NCBI GenBank assembly: GCA_023416415.1
Contig: JAEZHR010000328.1
Span: 1-14,639, forward strand
Direction: 5' to 3'
Source: Pseudomonadota bacterium
GTDB lineage: Bacteria; Pseudomonadota; Gammaproteobacteria; Burkholderiales; Burkholderiaceae_D
Length of the DNA stretch: 14,639 bases
Below are positions 7,993 through 14,639 of the stretch, piece after piece. Position numbers and translations under genes: made by a program. The stretch's first letter is position 1; every line of letters begins with the position of its first letter. Below the pieces are notes generated by a model that saw nothing but the letters and a program-made list of their open reading frames with translations, did not search any database and was not told the DNA's origin.

Positions 7993-8520
7993 ATGCGCAA
8001 GAAGAAATAGTTCGCTTCGCTGATCGGAGCGACTTGTATCGCCTACGGCCTATTCGCGACGTACGCCCTTACCACCCAGGACATCGAGGGCTTGTTGGTC
8101 TGCGCCGACAAGGGCGACCTAGTCATTCCCTTCCCCAAGCCCTTGTGCCGTGCATATCTTTTCACCTTCCGCGGTACCGAGCGCGATATCGCTGCCTTAC
8201 ACCAGGGCATTGGCGCATCCTTCGTGACCCAGGGCGCATCGTCGATTGAGGAACGCGAGCAGATTATGCGCTTCCTGATCGACAAGGGTCTGCGCATCGA
8301 TCACCCGGACATGCATCAGGGCACGCCCCTTCATGCAGCGGTAATCGCCAATGCGGCAAACGAGGTCGGCCTGCTGCTGCGGGCCGGAGCAAGAACCGAC
8401 ATCAGGGATCGCCGGTTCGGCCTCACTCCGCTGGAACTGGCCCGAAAGCTGGAACAGGAAGGTGCTGCCGGTGCAGACCGGCAGGCCGTCATCTCGCTGC
8501 TGCAGCAGGAGCCCAAGTAA
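7993..8520 (+). pseudogene. Ankyrin-repeat protein with N-terminal membrane/export segment, interrupted by TAG at codon 6
   Basis: Reading from ATG 7993, one base after the preceding stop, gives MRKKK, then TAG (8008-8010), then FASLIGATCIAYGLFATYAL and an open frame to 8520. The charged start plus hydrophobic run is a typical signal peptide or membrane anchor, so the TAG splits a once-continuous 175-codon gene. There are no other stops or frameshifts, suggesting recent damage, a base-call error or tolerated readthrough. The body contains LLVCADKGDLVIPFPKPLC (Cys37, Cys52, possible disulfide) and at least two ankyrin repeats: GTPLHAAVIANAANEVGLLLRAGA, then DRRFGLTPLELARKL. Internal initiation at TTG 8092 or 8095 (GAGGG at 8086-8090) could yield a shorter protein lacking the export segment. 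The ankyrin assignment is firm; partner and function are unknown. Confidence 0.65.
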
Positions 8521-8550
8521 AAAAAGCCGCGCTGAGAAGGCGCGGCCTTT
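8519..8550. terminator. Bidirectional rho-independent terminator between the ankyrin gene and pntB
   Basis: GCCGCGC (8526-8532), loop TGAGAAG, GCGCGGC (8540-8546) forms a perfect 7-bp stem. For leftward transcription the hairpin is followed by seven Ts (from the A run 8519-8525), and the outer bases can extend the stem, so it should end the pnt operon efficiently. For rightward transcription the tail is only CTTTCG, so it is weaker in that direction. It starts at the last bases of the ankyrin stop codon and lies 20 bases beyond the pntB stop. Confidence 0.85.
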
Positions 8551-8569
8551 CGTACAAAACCAGCGGCTT

Positions 8570-10015
8570 CTACTCCACCGCCTTGACCATGTCCTCGATG
8601 ACCTTCTTGGCATCGCCGAACACCATCATGGTCTTGTCCATGTAGAACAGTTCGTTGTCGAGGCCGGCGTAGCCGGCGGCCATCGAGCGCTTGTTGACGA
8701 TCACGGTCTTGGCCTTGTACGCCTCCAGGATCGGCATGCCGGCGATCGGCGACTTCGGGTCCTTGGCCGCCGGGTTCACCACGTCGTTGGCCCCCAGCAC
8801 CAGCACCACGTCGGCCTGGCCGAATTCACCATTGATGTCTTCCATCTCGAACACCTGGTCGTACGGCACTTCGGCTTCGGCCAGCAGCACGTTCATGTGG
8901 CCCGGCATGCGCCCGGCCACCGGGTGGATCGCGAACTTCACCGTCACGCCCTTTTCCGTGAGCTTCTGCGCCAGTTCCATCAAGGCATGCTGGGCGCGCG
9001 CCACCGCCAGACCGTAGCCGGGCACGATGATCACGGTTTCCGCATTGCCCATCAGGAAGGCCGCGTCGTCGGCCGAGCCGGACTTCACGTTGCGCTGCTG
9101 CTGTGCGCCGCCGCTGGCGGCTGCCGCGTCGCCGCCGAAGCCGCCCAGGATCACGTTGAAGAACGAGCGGTTCATCGCCTTGCACATGATGTAGGACAGG
9201 ATCGCGCCGGAAGAGCCCACCAGCGAGCCGGCGATGATCAGCATCGCGTTGTTCAGCGAGAAGCCGATGCCGGCCGCCGCCCAGCCCGAATAGCTGTTGA
9301 GCATCGACACCACCACCGGCATGTCGGCGCCGCCGATCGGGATGATGATCAGGACGCCCAGCACGAAGGCAATCGCCGCCATCAGCAGAAACGGTTCCCA
9401 CGCATCGGTGATGCAGAAGGCGATGCCGCAGCCGAGCATCACCAGCGCCAGCACGAGGTTGAGCAGGTGCTGGCCGGGGAAGACCACGGGCGCGCCCTGG
9501 AACAGGCGGAACTTGTACTTGCCGGCCAGCTTGCCGAAGGCGATCACCGAGCCGGAGAAGGTGATGGCGCCCACGAAGGTGCCGATGAACAGTTCGATCT
9601 TGTTGCCCAGTGGGATGGGCGTGTCGTGCGCGGCGACGATGTTGAAGGCCCAGGGTTCGGCCACGGCGGCGATCGCGATGAACACCGCCGACAGGCCGAT
9701 CAGCGAGTGCATCGCCGCGACCAGTTCCGGCATCTTGGTCATTTCGACGCGCCGGGCAATGATCGCACCGACGGTGCCGCCGAGGACGATGCCGAGCACG
9801 ACCAGGCCGTAGCCCAGGCCGCCCGAGGCGCCGGAATCCATCTCGCCCTTCAGGCGCAGGATCAGCGCCGCGGTGGTAAACACCGCGATCGCCATGCCGC
9901 TCATGCCGAACACGTTGCCCATGCGGGCCGTGGTCGGATGCGACAGCCCCTTGAGCGCCTGGATGAAGCACACCGAGGCGACCAGATACAGCAATGTCAC
10001 GACATTCATGCTCAT
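8570..10015 (-). CDS. pntB: NAD(P) transhydrogenase subunit beta PntB
   Basis: PntB carries the NADP-binding domain III and most of the membrane domain of the proton-translocating transhydrogenase, which uses the proton gradient to reduce NADP with NADH. The 481-aa product begins with many hydrophobic helices (LLYLVASVCFIQALKGL; LGYGLVVLGIVLGGTVGAII; LLMAAIAFVLGVLIIIPIGG) and the family stretch NVFGMSGMAIAV. A polar Ala/Gln-rich linker precedes domain III, which shows VIIVPGYGLAVARAQH, IHPVAGRMPGHMNVLLAEA, VLGANDVVNPAAK and VNKRSMAAGYAG, all NADP-site signatures. The frame remains open upstream inside pntAB, so the start needs choosing. ATG 10015 sits 7 bases from GGAGG and overlaps the pntAB stop by one base; ATG 10018 and 10009 are alternatives. 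Confidence 0.95.
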   Translation of the reverse strand: MSMNVVTLLYLVASVCFIQALKGLSHPTTARMGNVFGMSGMAIAVFTTAALILRLKGEMDSGASGGLGYGLVVLGIVLGGTVGAIIARRVEMTKMPELVAAMHSLIGLSAVFIAIAAVAEPWAFNIVAAHDTPIPLGNKIELFIGTFVGAITFSGSVIAFGKLAGKYKFRLFQGAPVVFPGQHLLNLVLALVMLGCGIAFCITDAWEPFLLMAAIAFVLGVLIIIPIGGADMPVVVSMLNSYSGWAAAGIGFSLNNAMLIIAGSLVGSSGAILSYIMCKAMNRSFFNVILGGFGGDAAAASGGAQQQRNVKSGSADDAAFLMGNAETVIIVPGYGLAVARAQHALMELAQKLTEKGVTVKFAIHPVAGRMPGHMNVLLAEAEVPYDQVFEMEDINGEFGQADVVLVLGANDVVNPAAKDPKSPIAGMPILEAYKAKTVIVNKRSMAAGYAGLDNELFYMDKTMMVFGDAKKVIEDMVKAVE

Positions 10016-10353
10016 CATTTCGCCTCCGCCACGTTGTCGGCGGACGCCGCCTTGGTCCTGGCGCCCTTGTCCTTCTTCTTGAACATCTCCAGCATGCGCT
10101 GGGTGACCAGGAAGCCGCCGAAGACGTTGACCGCGGCCAGCGTGACGGCAAGGAAACCCATGACCTGGCCCACGCGACCCTCGGTCAGCGCCGCCGCCAG
10201 CATGGCGCCGACGATGACGATGGCCGAGATCGCGTTGGTCACCGCCATGAGCGGCGTGTGCAGCGCGGGCGTGACGCCCCACACCACGTGATAGCCAACG
10301 TAAATGGCCAGCACGAAGATGATAAGATTGATGACGGTGTGACTGACTTCCAT
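10015..10353 (-). CDS. pntAB: NAD(P) transhydrogenase alpha subunit part 2, membrane domain PntAB
   Basis: This 112-aa membrane protein is the C-terminal, domain II part of PntA as a separate chain, as in organisms with three-subunit transhydrogenases such as Rhodospirillum rubrum. Three hydrophobic helices are visible: VINLIIFVLAIYVGYHVVWG, then ISAIVIVGAMLAAAL, then VGQVMGFLAVTLAAVNVFGGFLV. The VTPALHTPLMAVTNAISA loop is characteristic. The tail is basic and polar (KKKDKGARTKAA). A strong ribosome site, GGAGGGG, lies close to the ATG. Its stop overlaps the pntB start, so the two membrane parts are translationally coupled. A 52-bp gap separates it from panD upstream. Confidence 0.93.
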   Translation of the reverse strand: MEVSHTVINLIIFVLAIYVGYHVVWGVTPALHTPLMAVTNAISAIVIVGAMLAAALTEGRVGQVMGFLAVTLAAVNVFGGFLVTQRMLEMFKKKDKGARTKAASADNVAEAK

Positions 10354-10405
10354 GACCCCTCCAATTATTGTTGTGCTGCTGGATGTCGTGTCGGCGCGAT
10401 GCTGA

Positions 10406-10771
10406 CTATTCCTGCTTTTTCAATCCCGTGATCCGGTTCTTCTCGTCAACGAACACGACCTTCGGCACGTAGGTCTCGACCTCTTCCTCATTCATCGGTG
10501 CAAAGGTGCAGATGATCAGCAGATCGCCCAGGTGCGCCTTGCGTGCCGCAGCGCCGTTGAGCGAGATTTCGCCGCTGCCGCGCTTGCCCTTGATCGCATA
10601 GGTCGTGAAGCGTTCGCCGTTGTTCACGTTGTACAGGTCGATCTTCTCGAACTCTTTGATGTCCGCTGCTTCCAGCAGATCTTCGTCGATTCCGCACGAA
10701 CCTTCGTAGTGAAGGTCGCACTGGGTGACGGATGCGCGGTGAATCTTCGCGCGCAGCATGATGCGTTGCAT
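10406..10771 (-). CDS. panD: Aspartate 1-decarboxylase PanD
   Basis: PanD converts L-aspartate to beta-alanine, the amine half of pantothenate and so of coenzyme A. It is made as a proenzyme that cleaves itself to create a pyruvoyl group. The 121-aa product shows the cleavage site HYEGSCGID, giving Gly24/Ser25 exactly as in E. coli numbering. Other aligned residues are Lys9, Arg54, Thr57, Tyr58 (GERFTTYAI) and Asn72 (LNGAAARKAHLGD). I chose ATG 10771 because it has AGGA eight bases upstream and fits this numbering; the frame is open further upstream without family sequence. The gene is 19 bp after pntAA and 52 bp before pntAB, same strand, so it is embedded in the transhydrogenase operon. No other pantothenate gene is in the window. 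Confidence 0.96.
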   Translation of the reverse strand: MQRIMLRAKIHRASVTQCDLHYEGSCGIDEDLLEAADIKEFEKIDLYNVNNGERFTTYAIKGKRGSGEISLNGAAARKAHLGDLLIICTFAPMNEEEVETYVPKVVFVDEKNRITGLKKQE

Positions 10772-10790
10772 TTCAAACTTCCTTGGTGGG

Positions 10791-11906
10791 TTACTTGCGA
10801 TGGATCTCGCCACCGCTGCACAGCAGGGTGGCGGCGACGATTTCATCGTCGCGGTTGATGACGAACTGGCCTTCCTTGTCGAAGACGAGCTTCAGGAAGT
10901 CCAGCACGTTGCGCGCATACAGCGCGGATGCGTCGGCCGCCACCAGGCAGGCCAGATTGGGTTCGCCGATGATCGACACGCCATGCCGGACCACGGTCTT
11001 GCCCAGCTCGGACAGCGGGCAGTTGCCGCCCTGCTCGACCGCCATGTCGACGATCACCGAGCCCGGCTTCATGGCCTGGACCGTGTCTTCGCCGATCAGC
11101 ACCGGCGCCTTGCGGCCCGGAATCAGGGCGGTGGTGATGATGATGTCCGCCTGCTTCGCGCGTTCGTGCACCAGTTCGGCCTGGCGCTTCATCCAGGCTT
11201 CCGGCATCGGGCGCGCATAGCCGCCTGCGCCCTGCGCGATTTCGCGCTCCTCGTCGGTCAGGTAGGGCACGTCGATGAATTTCGCGCCCAGCGATTCGAC
11301 CTGTTCCTTGACCGGCGGGCGCACGTCGGACGCCTCGATCACCGCGCCCAGCCGCTTGGCCGTGGCAATGGCCTGCAGGCCGGCCACCCCCACGCCCATG
11401 ATCAGCACGCGCGCGGCCTTGACCGTGCCGGCGGCGGTCATGAGCATCGGCATGAAACGCTGGTAGGTATTGGCTGCCAGCATGACTGCCTTGTAGCCGG
11501 CAATGTTGGCCTGCGAAGACAGCACGTCCATCGACTGCGCGCGCGTGATGCGCGGCGCGGCTTCGAGCGCGAAGGCGGTCAGACCGTGGGCAGCCATCGC
11601 GGCCGTGTTGTCGGCATCGAAGGGATTGAGCATGCCGATGACCACGGCGCCCGGTTTCATCTGCGCGCGCTCGTCGGCCGACGGGGCACGCACCTTCAGC
11701 ACCATGTCGCAGCCCAGTGCTTCGGCGGCGCTGCCGATGGCAGCGCCCGCGGCTGCATAGGCGCCGTCCGGCACGCTGGCCGCCAGGCCGGCGCCCGATT
11801 GCACCACCACGTCATGTCCGGCCGCGACCAGTTTCTTCACCGTCTCCGGTGTCGCTGCAACGCGCGTTTCGCCCGGTCGCGTCTCGACCGGTATCCCGAT
11901 TCTCAT
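10791..11906 (-). CDS. pntAA: NAD(P) transhydrogenase alpha subunit part 1, NAD-binding domain PntAA
   Basis: This soluble domain I binds NAD(H) on the cytoplasmic face and exchanges hydride with domain III of PntB. The 371-aa product starts MRIGIPVETRPGETRVAATP, the typical N-terminus of the alanine dehydrogenase/PNT family. It contains the family signature RAQSMDVLSSQANIAGYKAV (about 123-142) and a Rossmann motif, VLIMGVGVAGLQAIATAKRLGA (GxGxxG at 171-176, followed by EASDVRP). The protein ends without membrane helices, because that part is on pntAB. ATG 11906 has GGGAGGG nine bases upstream. A longer in-frame start near 11954 adds non-family residues and is rejected. It is first in the leftward operon, and panD follows after 19 bp. 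Confidence 0.95.
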   Translation of the reverse strand: MRIGIPVETRPGETRVAATPETVKKLVAAGHDVVVQSGAGLAASVPDGAYAAAGAAIGSAAEALGCDMVLKVRAPSADERAQMKPGAVVIGMLNPFDADNTAAMAAHGLTAFALEAAPRITRAQSMDVLSSQANIAGYKAVMLAANTYQRFMPMLMTAAGTVKAARVLIMGVGVAGLQAIATAKRLGAVIEASDVRPPVKEQVESLGAKFIDVPYLTDEEREIAQGAGGYARPMPEAWMKRQAELVHERAKQADIIITTALIPGRKAPVLIGEDTVQAMKPGSVIVDMAVEQGGNCPLSELGKTVVRHGVSIIGEPNLACLVAADASALYARNVLDFLKLVFDKEGQFVINRDDEIVAATLLCSGGEIHRK

Positions 11907-11924
11907 GTGAGTGCACCCTCCCTG

Positions 11925-11946
11925 TTTATATGCTGTTTGTATGCTG
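11925..11946. repeat. Tandem 11-bp direct repeat overlapping the pntAA -10 box
   Basis: The plus strand reads TTTATATGCTG (11925-11935) directly followed by TTTGTATGCTG (11936-11946), one mismatch between copies. The left copy contains, on the minus strand, TATAAA (11930 down to 11925), the best -10 candidate for pntAA, about 19 bases before its ATG. Two copies one helical turn apart at a promoter suggest cooperative binding by a regulator. No good -35 was found. Confidence 0.45.
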
Positions 11947-12156
11947 TGCCGCACGCAAAGCGGCCCGGTACGGCTGCATTCTCTGTGCGTGCGCTTCGCC
12001 TTCGATCTCTGCTGCTATGCAATACACATGCCAATTGGAAATTCGTCACGGCACCGGCATCCGTGCGCGAATTGTTCGTGCTGCACACAGTTCCACGTGA
12101 ACGCCAGTGTCTTTTGCGTAGACGCCTGTCTCCCGAACGGACAGCCACAAGCGCAC

Positions 12157-12176
12157 CGGCAAGCCTCATGTTGCCG
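12157..12176. promoter_or_regulatory. Inverted repeat, candidate enhancer-binding-protein site
   Basis: CGGCAA, 8 bases, TTGCCG is a perfect 6-bp-arm inverted repeat centred about 90 bases upstream of the start predicted from the sigma-54 promoter. That is the distance expected for an upstream activator site of a sigma-54-dependent activator. I see only one copy. The assignment is inferred from symmetry and position. Confidence 0.35.
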
Positions 12177-12228
12177 TCTCACGCGTGCCTGAGTGAGTCG
12201 CGCGTCGACAAGAGGCTTGACCGAAGTC

Positions 12229-12245
12229 TTGGCATGTTGCTTGCA
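12229..12245 (+). promoter_or_regulatory. Sigma-54 (-24/-12) promoter for the thiolase gene
   Basis: TTGGCATGTTGCTTGCA has the invariant GG (12231-12232) and GC (12243-12244) separated by exactly 10 bases, and matches the consensus TGGCAYR-N4-TTGCW at every fixed position. Transcription would begin near 12256, giving a leader of about 80 bases before the ATG at 12337. The fit and its orientation upstream of a catabolic gene make it a good candidate. Confidence 0.65.
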
Positions 12246-12336
12246 GTTATGCCCCTCCGTGCAGGCAGAATGCGACGCACTACAACGTGGTCTGCCCGCC
12301 TCGGTACAGCATTTCCCACAACAAAACGGAATACAC

Positions 12337-13539
<1,203 letters not shown>

Positions 13540-13546
13540 TCGGAAC

Positions 13547-13571
13547 GGCCGGCACCAAAGGGGCGCCGGCC
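13547..13571. terminator. GC-rich hairpin between convergent thiolase and acyl-CoA dehydrogenase genes
   Basis: Arms GGCCGGCACC (13547-13556) and GGCGCCGGCC (13562-13571) surround AAAGG. In leftward RNA all ten pairs form, one being G-U; in rightward RNA one pair is an A-C mismatch. No T run follows in either direction, so it may be a weak or factor-assisted terminator or transcript-stabilising hairpin. It sits in the 49-bp gap between the two stops. Confidence 0.5.
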
Positions 13572-13588
13572 ATTCACTGGCGCTTGCT

Positions 13589-14639
13589 TCAGTCCAGAAC
13601 GGCCTGCTGCACCAACAATGCGCCTTCCGTCATGGCCGTCGCATGTGCTTCGGCCTGAGGCGCGAGGTTGGTGAAGTAGAACCCGGCGAGCAAGACGATG
13701 CCGGCGAGATAGGCCTTGTCCGCATCCGGCTGCTCGCGCAGCGATGCCGCGACGATGGCCGCACGCGTGAGCTGCCATGCGCCGCAGACGGTACCGACGA
13801 GATGCAGGAAGGGCGTGCTGGCGGCGAGCACTTCGCCGATGTTGCCCTGCCCCTTCGCGAGAACCCATTTCACCGCGTTTTCGAGGATATCGACGGTGTG
13901 CTCCAGACGGGGAGCAAGACCGGATACCGGCGACGCCGCAGCGGCTTGCGCCACACCGCGCATCTCGGAGATCAGGCTGCGCATGGCCTTGCCTTCGTCG
14001 CGCAGGATCTTGCGATTGGCGAGGTCCTGCGCCTGGATGCCGGTCGTGCCTTCGTAGATGCTGGTGATGCGCACGTCGCGCAGGTACTGCGCCACGCCGG
14101 TCTCTTCCACGAAGCCCATGCCGCCGTGAATCTGGATGCCCAGGCTGGTGACCTCAACCGCAATCTCCGTGCTCCAGCCCTTGACGACCGGCATGAGCAG
14201 ATCGACGTACTGGCGGCAGCGTTCGGCTTCCCGCGCATCCGGATCGAAGCGCGCACGGTCGAACCAGCCGGCCGCCGTATAGGCCAGCATGCGGGCCGCC
14301 ATCGTGCGTGCCTGCATCGTCAGCAGCATGCGCTTGACGTCGGGGTGGCGAATGATCGGCACGTTTGCCTCGCCGCTCGCCACATCGCGTCCCTGGCGCC
14401 GCTCGCGCGCATACGTCAGCGCCTTCTGCCACGCGCGTTCACTCTGGGCGATACCCTGCAGGCCGACGTTGAAGCGTGTCTCGTTGACCATCACGAACAT
14501 GTATTCCAGTCCGCGATTCGGTTCGCCCACCAAGTAGCCGACGGCACCGTCGCGGTCGCCGTAGCTCATCACGCAGGTTGGACTGCCGCGGATGCCCATC
14601 TTGTGCTCGACGGCGATGGCCTGCATGTCGTTCTTCGCG
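13589..14639 (-). CDS. Large acyl-CoA dehydrogenase with extra C-terminal domain (partial, N-terminus missing)
   Basis: This FAD enzyme oxidises an acyl-CoA to its 2,3-enoyl form. The 349 visible residues are the C-terminal part; the frame is open through the right edge. They include the middle beta-domain (IRGSPTCVMSYGDRDGAVGYLVGE), the helical domain (NETRFNVGLQGIAQSERAWQ, then HPDVKRMLLTMQARTMAAR), and QIHGGMGFVEETGVAQYLRDV with IYEGTTGIQAQDLANRKI. The Glu in IYEG occupies the usual catalytic-base position. A further 120 or so residues follow (EMRGVAQAAA to QQAVLD), the C-terminal extension of the roughly 600-aa subfamily that includes DmdC, the methylmercaptopropionyl-CoA dehydrogenase. 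The substrate cannot be told from this part. It converges on the thiolase gene, so the two are not one transcript, although both act on acyl-CoAs. Confidence 0.92.
   Translation of the reverse strand, partial: AKNDMQAIAVEHKMGIRGSPTCVMSYGDRDGAVGYLVGEPNRGLEYMFVMVNETRFNVGLQGIAQSERAWQKALTYARERRQGRDVASGEANVPIIRHPDVKRMLLTMQARTMAARMLAYTAAGWFDRARFDPDAREAERCRQYVDLLMPVVKGWSTEIAVEVTSLGIQIHGGMGFVEETGVAQYLRDVRITSIYEGTTGIQAQDLANRKILRDEGKAMRSLISEMRGVAQAAAASPVSGLAPRLEHTVDILENAVKWVLAKGQGNIGEVLAASTPFLHLVGTVCGAWQLTRAAIVAASLREQPDADKAYLAGIVLLAGFYFTNLAPQAEAHATAMTEGALLVQQAVLD

Larger units (their letters stand above)
11907..12336. other. 430-bp divergent intergenic regulatory region
   Basis: No convincing gene lies here. 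Frames crossing it are open only because of high GC and match no family I know. It carries the 5' controls of pntAA on the left (-10 box and tandem repeat) and of the thiolase gene on the right (sigma-54 promoter and inverted repeat). Further short inverted repeats are CACGG-N9-CCGTG (12047-12065), CGAA-TTG-TTCG (12069-12079) and GTGC-T-GCAC (12078-12086), plus the palindrome CCAATTGG (12031-12038). I cannot assign proteins to these. Confidence 0.5.

Noticed and set aside
8351..10291. Very long plus-strand open frame (646 codons) opposite pntB
   Set aside because: Its translation is low-complexity His/Asp/Gly/Arg-rich sequence with no family resemblance, a shadow of the high-GC pntB codons.
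10772..10846. Longer PanD from an upstream in-frame start
   Set aside because: Overlaps pntAA, adds a Ser/Pro/Cys-rich stretch, and spoils the exact Gly24/Ser25 numbering; ATG 10771 has a ribosome site.
12090..12102. GTTC-CACGT-GAAC as an operator palindrome
   Set aside because: Only the outer four pairs are symmetric; the centre does not pair. Not better than expected by chance here.
12217..12245. TTGACC as a sigma-70 -35 box for the thiolase
   Set aside because: At 17-bp spacing the -10 would be CTTGCA, a poor match; the overlapping sigma-54 element fits far better.

Overview
The window reads as a block of a GC-rich betaproteobacterial chromosome, most likely Burkholderiales. That placement is my inference from the gene neighbourhoods, the split PntA subunits and codon use; no rRNA or other strict phylogenetic marker is present. 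Apart from two short accessory genes in the middle, every coding region belongs to a recognisable family. Coding density is high, and the only gene-free stretch over 300 bases is the regulatory region at 11907-12336.

Left block, 1-7365. Two divergent envelope operons share a very short promoter region near 3078-3152. Leftward run lptD (LPS-assembly outer-membrane protein) and surA (periplasmic chaperone/PPIase, cut by the left edge). Rightward run amgK and murU (MurNAc kinase and MurNAc-1-phosphate uridylyltransferase of peptidoglycan recycling), then pepP (proline aminopeptidase) and a ubiH-type FAD hydroxylase of ubiquinone synthesis, all overlapping or within a few bases.

Middle block, 7366-8520. 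A possible promoter and two tandem 17-bp palindromes precede a lower-GC two-gene unit. The first gene (160 aa) is one I do not recognise. The second is an ankyrin-repeat protein with an N-terminal membrane or export segment; its frame carries a TAG stop at codon 6, so it looks freshly broken or dependent on readthrough or internal initiation. A strong convergent terminator closes the unit.

Right-centre block, 8570-11906, leftward: pntAA, panD, pntAB, pntB. This is the proton-translocating NAD(P) transhydrogenase with a split alpha subunit, and the aspartate decarboxylase gene panD (beta-alanine for pantothenate/CoA) sits inside it. A tandem 11-bp repeat overlaps the likely -10 box in front of pntAA.

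Right block, 11907-14639. A 430-bp intergenic region holds a very good sigma-54 (-24/-12) promoter and an upstream inverted repeat at about -90. Both point to a 3-oxoadipyl-CoA type thiolase gene (pcaF/paaJ-like). Facing it is the C-terminal part of a large acyl-CoA dehydrogenase gene, cut by the right edge.

I found no clear new defence or mobile system. The best leads are the amber-interrupted ankyrin gene and its unknown partner, panD inside the transhydrogenase operon, and the sigma-54 architecture in front of the thiolase.
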